From Oscillospiraceae bacterium (GTDB lineage: Bacteria; Bacillota; Clostridia; Oscillospirales; Ruminococcaceae): DNA of 6,462 nt. Under the pieces are notes generated by a model. The model ran no database searches. It saw nothing but the letters and a program-made list of their open reading frames with translations, and had not been told where the DNA came from. Shown here in pieces: positions 1-6,462 of this stretch (within the stretch, counting starts at the first letter, position 1; the number at the start of each line of letters is the position of its first letter). The translations under genes were made by a program, and so were the position numbers. The stretch is from assembly GCA_900762805.1 (NCBI GenBank), contig CAAFHY010000014.1:1-6462 (forward strand), given 5' to 3'.

Positions 1-52
1 AAAATCAATATGGTGTAGTCGGAATCGAGATATCTCTTTTGTAACTTCCCGT

Positions 53-79
53 TTGCCGTATTCGGCAACTGCGGTTGCC
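53..79. repeat. Two overlapping, mutually exclusive small hairpins
   Basis: TTGCCG (53-58) pairs with CGGCAA (63-68) around the loop TATT. GGCAAC (64-69) pairs with GTTGCC (74-79) around the loop TGCG. Both stems are perfect 6-bp stems with 4-base loops, and they share bases 64-68, so only one can form at a time. They lie about 60 bp upstream of the tnpV-like start codon. A perfect 10-bp palindrome, GAGATATCTC (27-36), lies just before them. They could be the end of a mobile element, a leader structure, or chance. Nothing else in positions 1-110 is recognisable. Confidence 0.35.
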
Positions 80-86
80 TGACACA

Positions 87-116
87 TTCGCACACATCCC
101 TCCTATCGGGTACAAT
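87..116 (+). promoter_or_regulatory. Possible weak promoter for the tnpV-like gene
   Basis: TACAAT at 111-116 is one base from the sigma-A -10 consensus. TTCGCA at 87-92 matches the -35 consensus at four of six bases with an 18-base spacer. The site lies just before the ribosome binding site of the tnpV-like frame. The -35 element is poor and the call rests on position and the -10 box only. Confidence 0.22.
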
Positions 117-125
117 GTATCTGAC

Positions 126-132
126 GGGAGGA
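126..132 (+). promoter_or_regulatory. Ribosome binding site of the tnpV-like gene
   Basis: GGGAGGA ends 7 bases before the ATG at 140. This is a strong Shine-Dalgarno sequence at good spacing. It supports ATG 140 as the original start and argues that this patch was once a translated gene, although the downstream frame is broken. Confidence 0.55.
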
Positions 133-139
133 ATTATTT

Positions 140-368
140 ATGGAACTGAAACAGCACATCACAGACGAGCGGACAGGGATCAGCTACACGCTCTGCGGGG
201 ACTACTACCTCCCCTACCTGAAGCTCCCCGAAGAAAAGGCCTACGACTTGGGACGCTTCCGGCAGAGCAACGGTCCGGCATTTGCAGAAGGGCCGCACGG
301 CCCTGCTGACGGGCCCGCGGACAGACGAACGCCCTTCCTTTCGACAGCCGGAAAAGAAATTATCATAA
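140..368 (+). pseudogene. Frameshifted remnant of a TnpV-like transposon protein
   Basis: The first ~40 residues from ATG 140 resemble, from memory of the family, the N-terminus of TnpV (transposon-encoded small protein of Clostridia): a T-G-I-S-Y-T-L stretch, then GDYYLPYLKLPEE, then LGRF. After LGRF (about base 258) this frame turns into low-quality Pro/Arg-rich sequence that runs to a stop at 473-475. The family-like continuation resumes in another frame from about 261: R-x-T-V-RHLQKGRTALL, comparable to the usual R-x-L-R-Y-L-K-x-H-R-x-A-L-Y region. That frame stops at TAA 366-368, before the usual ~110-120 residues. A net +1 or -2 frameshift near 258-262 explains this. Even when frame-corrected, the C-terminal half is absent or unrecognisable. 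TnpV function is poorly defined; it travels with transposons. The alternative is an unrelated 111-residue protein at 140-475, which I think less likely. Confidence 0.55.
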
Positions 369-488
369 ACAGAGGGTCGTCCCCCATCGCCTTGCCCGTC
401 AATGCTTCTGCCCCTTTCCTGCGAAGAAGCCGCCGATATCCTGCGGCAGATGGCAAAAAACCACCGGACGCATGAACTATCCAAATAG
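369..488 (+). other. Short open fragment of unknown origin, possible gene remnant
   Basis: The frame continuing after the TAA at 366-368 stays open to TAG 486-488. Its last 28 codons, from ATG 402, read as plausible protein: acidic-helical CEEAADILRQMAKN followed by HRTHELSK. There is no Shine-Dalgarno sequence before 402 and I do not recognise a family. It may be the 3' end of a gene whose 5' part was lost in the decay that damaged the tnpV-like gene, or simply chance coding potential. Confidence 0.2.
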
Positions 489-670
489 TATATTTTTTGT
501 TGATTATACATGATTAGAGTGTTCTGAACGCAAAAGACGCCGATTGAAAGAAATATGCAGCAGCTTGACTCCTCGAAAGAAGCCGGCCTCCCCTGATGCG
601 TTCGGTCCGCAAAGCCGCGCGTCCATATGCCCTGATCGATGCTCCGGCAGCAAAAAGCCGCGTATCAAAC
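489..670. other. Non-coding spacer with an AT-rich entry
   Basis: The first ~40 bases (489-530) are clearly AT-rich within a GC-rich surrounding and include a T-run at 493-498. ATTATA at 503-508 gives a perfect TATAAT on the minus strand, but no acceptable -35 lies 15-19 bases upstream of it. The rest shows no convincing gene on either strand, no tRNA or rRNA, and no long repeats. A 9-base sequence AAAGCCGCG occurs twice, at about 611 and 654. Confidence 0.4.
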
Positions 671-698
671 ACGCCCCGACGCGGCCGCGTCGGGGCGT
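671..698 (-). terminator. 28-bp perfect palindrome, probable operon terminator
   Basis: ACGCCCCGACGC (671-682), GGCC (683-686) and GCGTCGGGGCGT (687-698) form a 12-bp perfect GC-rich stem with a 4-base loop. The whole 28 bp is its own reverse complement. It lies 98 bp past the gyrA stop codon. Read on the minus strand it is followed by GTTTGAT and, further on, TTTTT, so the U-tract is imperfect. On the plus strand it is followed by AAATTAAG, which does not suit termination in that direction. The most likely role is to end the recF-remB-gyrB-gyrA transcript. Its centre is the 8-base palindrome GCGGCCGC. Confidence 0.6.
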
Positions 699-706
699 AA
701 ATTAAG

Positions 707-731
707 AAACCCTTTGTAAAAGAGGGGCTTT
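707..731 (-). terminator. Imperfect hairpin with U-rich tail after gyrA
   Basis: AAACCCTTT (707-715) can pair with the A/G-rich arm AAAGAGGGGCTTT (719-731) with small bulges. On the minus strand this gives a CCC/GGG-based stem followed by TTTCTTAATTT. Reading out of gyrA, RNA polymerase meets this hairpin first and the strong 671-698 palindrome immediately after it, so the two may act as tandem terminators. The stem is short and bulged, so on its own it would be weak. Confidence 0.35.
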
Positions 732-796
732 ATCGGTGCGCGGCGGCGTAGCTCTTACAGCTTGCCGCAAGCCGTCACCCGCGTGCGGGCGGCCGC

Positions 797-3460
<2,664 letters not shown>

Positions 3461-3467
3461 ATCGTGT

Positions 3468-3471
3468 TCCC

Positions 3472-3473
<2 letters not shown>
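3468..3473 (-). promoter_or_regulatory. gyrA ribosome binding site overlapping the gyrB stop
   Basis: AAGGGA on the minus strand lies 7 bases before the gyrA ATG. Its first two bases are also the last two of the gyrB TAA codon. A ribosome ending gyrB therefore sits on the gyrA initiation region, which favours translational coupling and balanced synthesis of the two gyrase subunits. Confidence 0.55.
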
Positions 3474-5658
<2,185 letters not shown>

Positions 5659-5662
<4 letters not shown>

Positions 5663-6462
5663 GGCAGGCGCCCTCCTTTGATGCGGAAGATGCGCGCGCG
5701 GATGCGCGATTGGATGGCCGTTTCATCGCACCCGGTTATGACGGCCTGACTGCCGCCGAGGCAGTCTATCAGAAATGTCTGGCGGTTTTCGTCCAGCTCG
5801 GACAGCACATCGTCGAGCAGCAGCACCGGCTTTTCGCCAACGATGCTTTCGAAAATATCGGCCTCGGCCAGCTTCATGGCCAGCACCAGGCTTCGCTTTT
5901 GCCCCTGCGAGCTGTAGCAGCGGCCGTTTTCCCCGCACAGTCGGATCTCCAGCTCGTCGCGGTGGCAGCCGATGGTGGAAAAGCCGGCGCGCATATCGTC
6001 GCCGCGGGCGGCGGCAAGGGCGGCCAGCGCCGCCTGCGGCGAATAATCGTCATCAGAAAAGACGGTCGAGCCGTACCGGAAATCGGCCTGCTCAAGCCCG
6101 CCCGAAAGCGTCTCATAATAGCGGCGCGCCTTTTCCTGAAGCTGCGCCGTGTAGCGGCTGCGAACCGATGTAACGGCCGCCGTCAAAGCGGCTATTTCCT
6201 CATCAAAGCTCTCGATGAGGTCAAGCGCCGCGCCGACATACGCAGCGTTTTTGAGCAGCGCGTTTTTCTGCGCCACCTGCCGCGCCAGCCGCCGGATATT
6301 CTGCAAATAGCTCGGATAGATCTGACAGAGCGCCGTGTCGAGAAAGCGCCGGCGCTCGGCCGGTGCGCCAGACACCAGAAACAGGTCATCCGGCGAAAAG
6401 CAGACACAGCAGAAGCAGCCGGCAAAGGCGGCCGCTCTTTTAAAGGGCGCCCCGCCGAGACT
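5659..6462 (-). CDS. recF: RecF recombination protein, partial (C-terminal part)
   Basis: RecF is an SMC-like ABC ATPase that, with RecO and RecR, helps load RecA at single-strand gaps. The frame is open to the right edge, giving 267 residues of an expected ~365. The N-terminus with the Walker A motif lies outside the window. Seen in order (numbered from the edge): the RecF hallmark FSPDDLFLV..GAPAERRRFLD (22-42), a helical arm (about 55-120), GCHRDEL (usually GPHRDDL) at 165-171, the ABC signature SSQGQKR (184-190), Walker B VLLLDD (213-218) and D-loop SELD (221-224). A GTG at 6375 could be mistaken for a start, but it falls inside the conserved block. Ten cysteines, four of them clustered at 16-21, are unusual. 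The stop TGA overlaps the remB ATG. Confidence 0.95.
5672..5679 (-). promoter_or_regulatory. Strong remB ribosome binding site within recF
   Basis: AAAGGAGG on the minus strand lies 9 bases before the remB ATG, within the last codons of recF. It is the best Shine-Dalgarno match in the operon, so remB can be translated well on its own as well as through the ATGA coupling. It also fixes ATG 5662 as the remB start. Confidence 0.7.

Noticed and set aside
134..511. 125-codon minus-strand frame opposite the tnpV remnant
   Set aside because: No Shine-Dalgarno sequence or recognisable domain; the plus strand has a ribosome binding site and family-like residues.
503..531. Perfect TATAAT on the minus strand (503-508) as a promoter
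   Set aside because: No acceptable -35 at 15-19 bases upstream and no extended -10; a lone hexamer in an AT-rich patch is expected by chance.
504..626. 40-codon minus-strand frame in the gyrA downstream spacer
   Set aside because: Poor ribosome binding site, no recognisable content, and it ends in the AT-rich segment; chance is the simplest reading.
1..796. Replication origin, DnaA boxes, CRISPR array or tRNA/rRNA genes
   Set aside because: No TTATNCACA-type clusters, no regularly spaced repeats and no cloverleaf-like segments were seen by eye; in this gene order the origin would be expected beyond the right edge.
6373..6375. GTG at 6375 as the recF start
   Set aside because: The frame continues upstream with the conserved FSPDDL hallmark to the window edge, so the gene is simply cut.

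Overview
The window most likely comes from a fairly GC-rich Firmicutes genome of the class Clostridia. The gut Oscillospirales/Ruminococcaceae type fits best. The grounds are the gene order recF-remB-gyrB-gyrA, the short 637-residue GyrB without the proteobacterial insert, the presence of RemB (DUF370), and a TnpV-like remnant of the kind carried by conjugative and mobilisable transposons of gut Clostridia. This placement is inferred from gene content and protein style, not from a database search.

About 88% of the window (797-6462) is one minus-strand gene block, read right to left. It contains the C-terminal three quarters of recF (cut by the right edge), remB, gyrB and gyrA. Spacing is very tight: recF and remB share an ATGA overlap, remB and gyrB overlap by 11 bp, and gyrB and gyrA are 11 bp apart. 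I see no terminator or convincing promoter between them, so they are probably co-transcribed and translationally coupled. In this gene order dnaA and dnaN, often with oriC, usually lie upstream, which here means beyond the right edge. RecF loads recombinase at single-strand gaps, RemB is a small DNA-binding regulator, and GyrB with GyrA forms DNA gyrase (A2B2), which introduces negative supercoils.

Downstream of gyrA (489-796) is non-coding DNA. It holds a probable tandem transcription terminator: an imperfect hairpin with a U-rich tail, followed by a 28-bp perfect palindrome. Left of it (1-488) is a decayed patch. It contains a frameshifted tnpV-like gene on the plus strand with a good ribosome binding site, two overlapping mutually exclusive hairpins upstream of it, and a short reading-frame fragment of unknown origin.

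I found no new multi-gene system. The points most worth a second look are the two non-E. coli-like residues in the quinolone pocket (GyrA Ala83, GyrB Trp453), the cysteine-rich RecF, the acidic GyrA tail with in-frame DNA repeats, and the mobile-element debris next to the gyrase operon.
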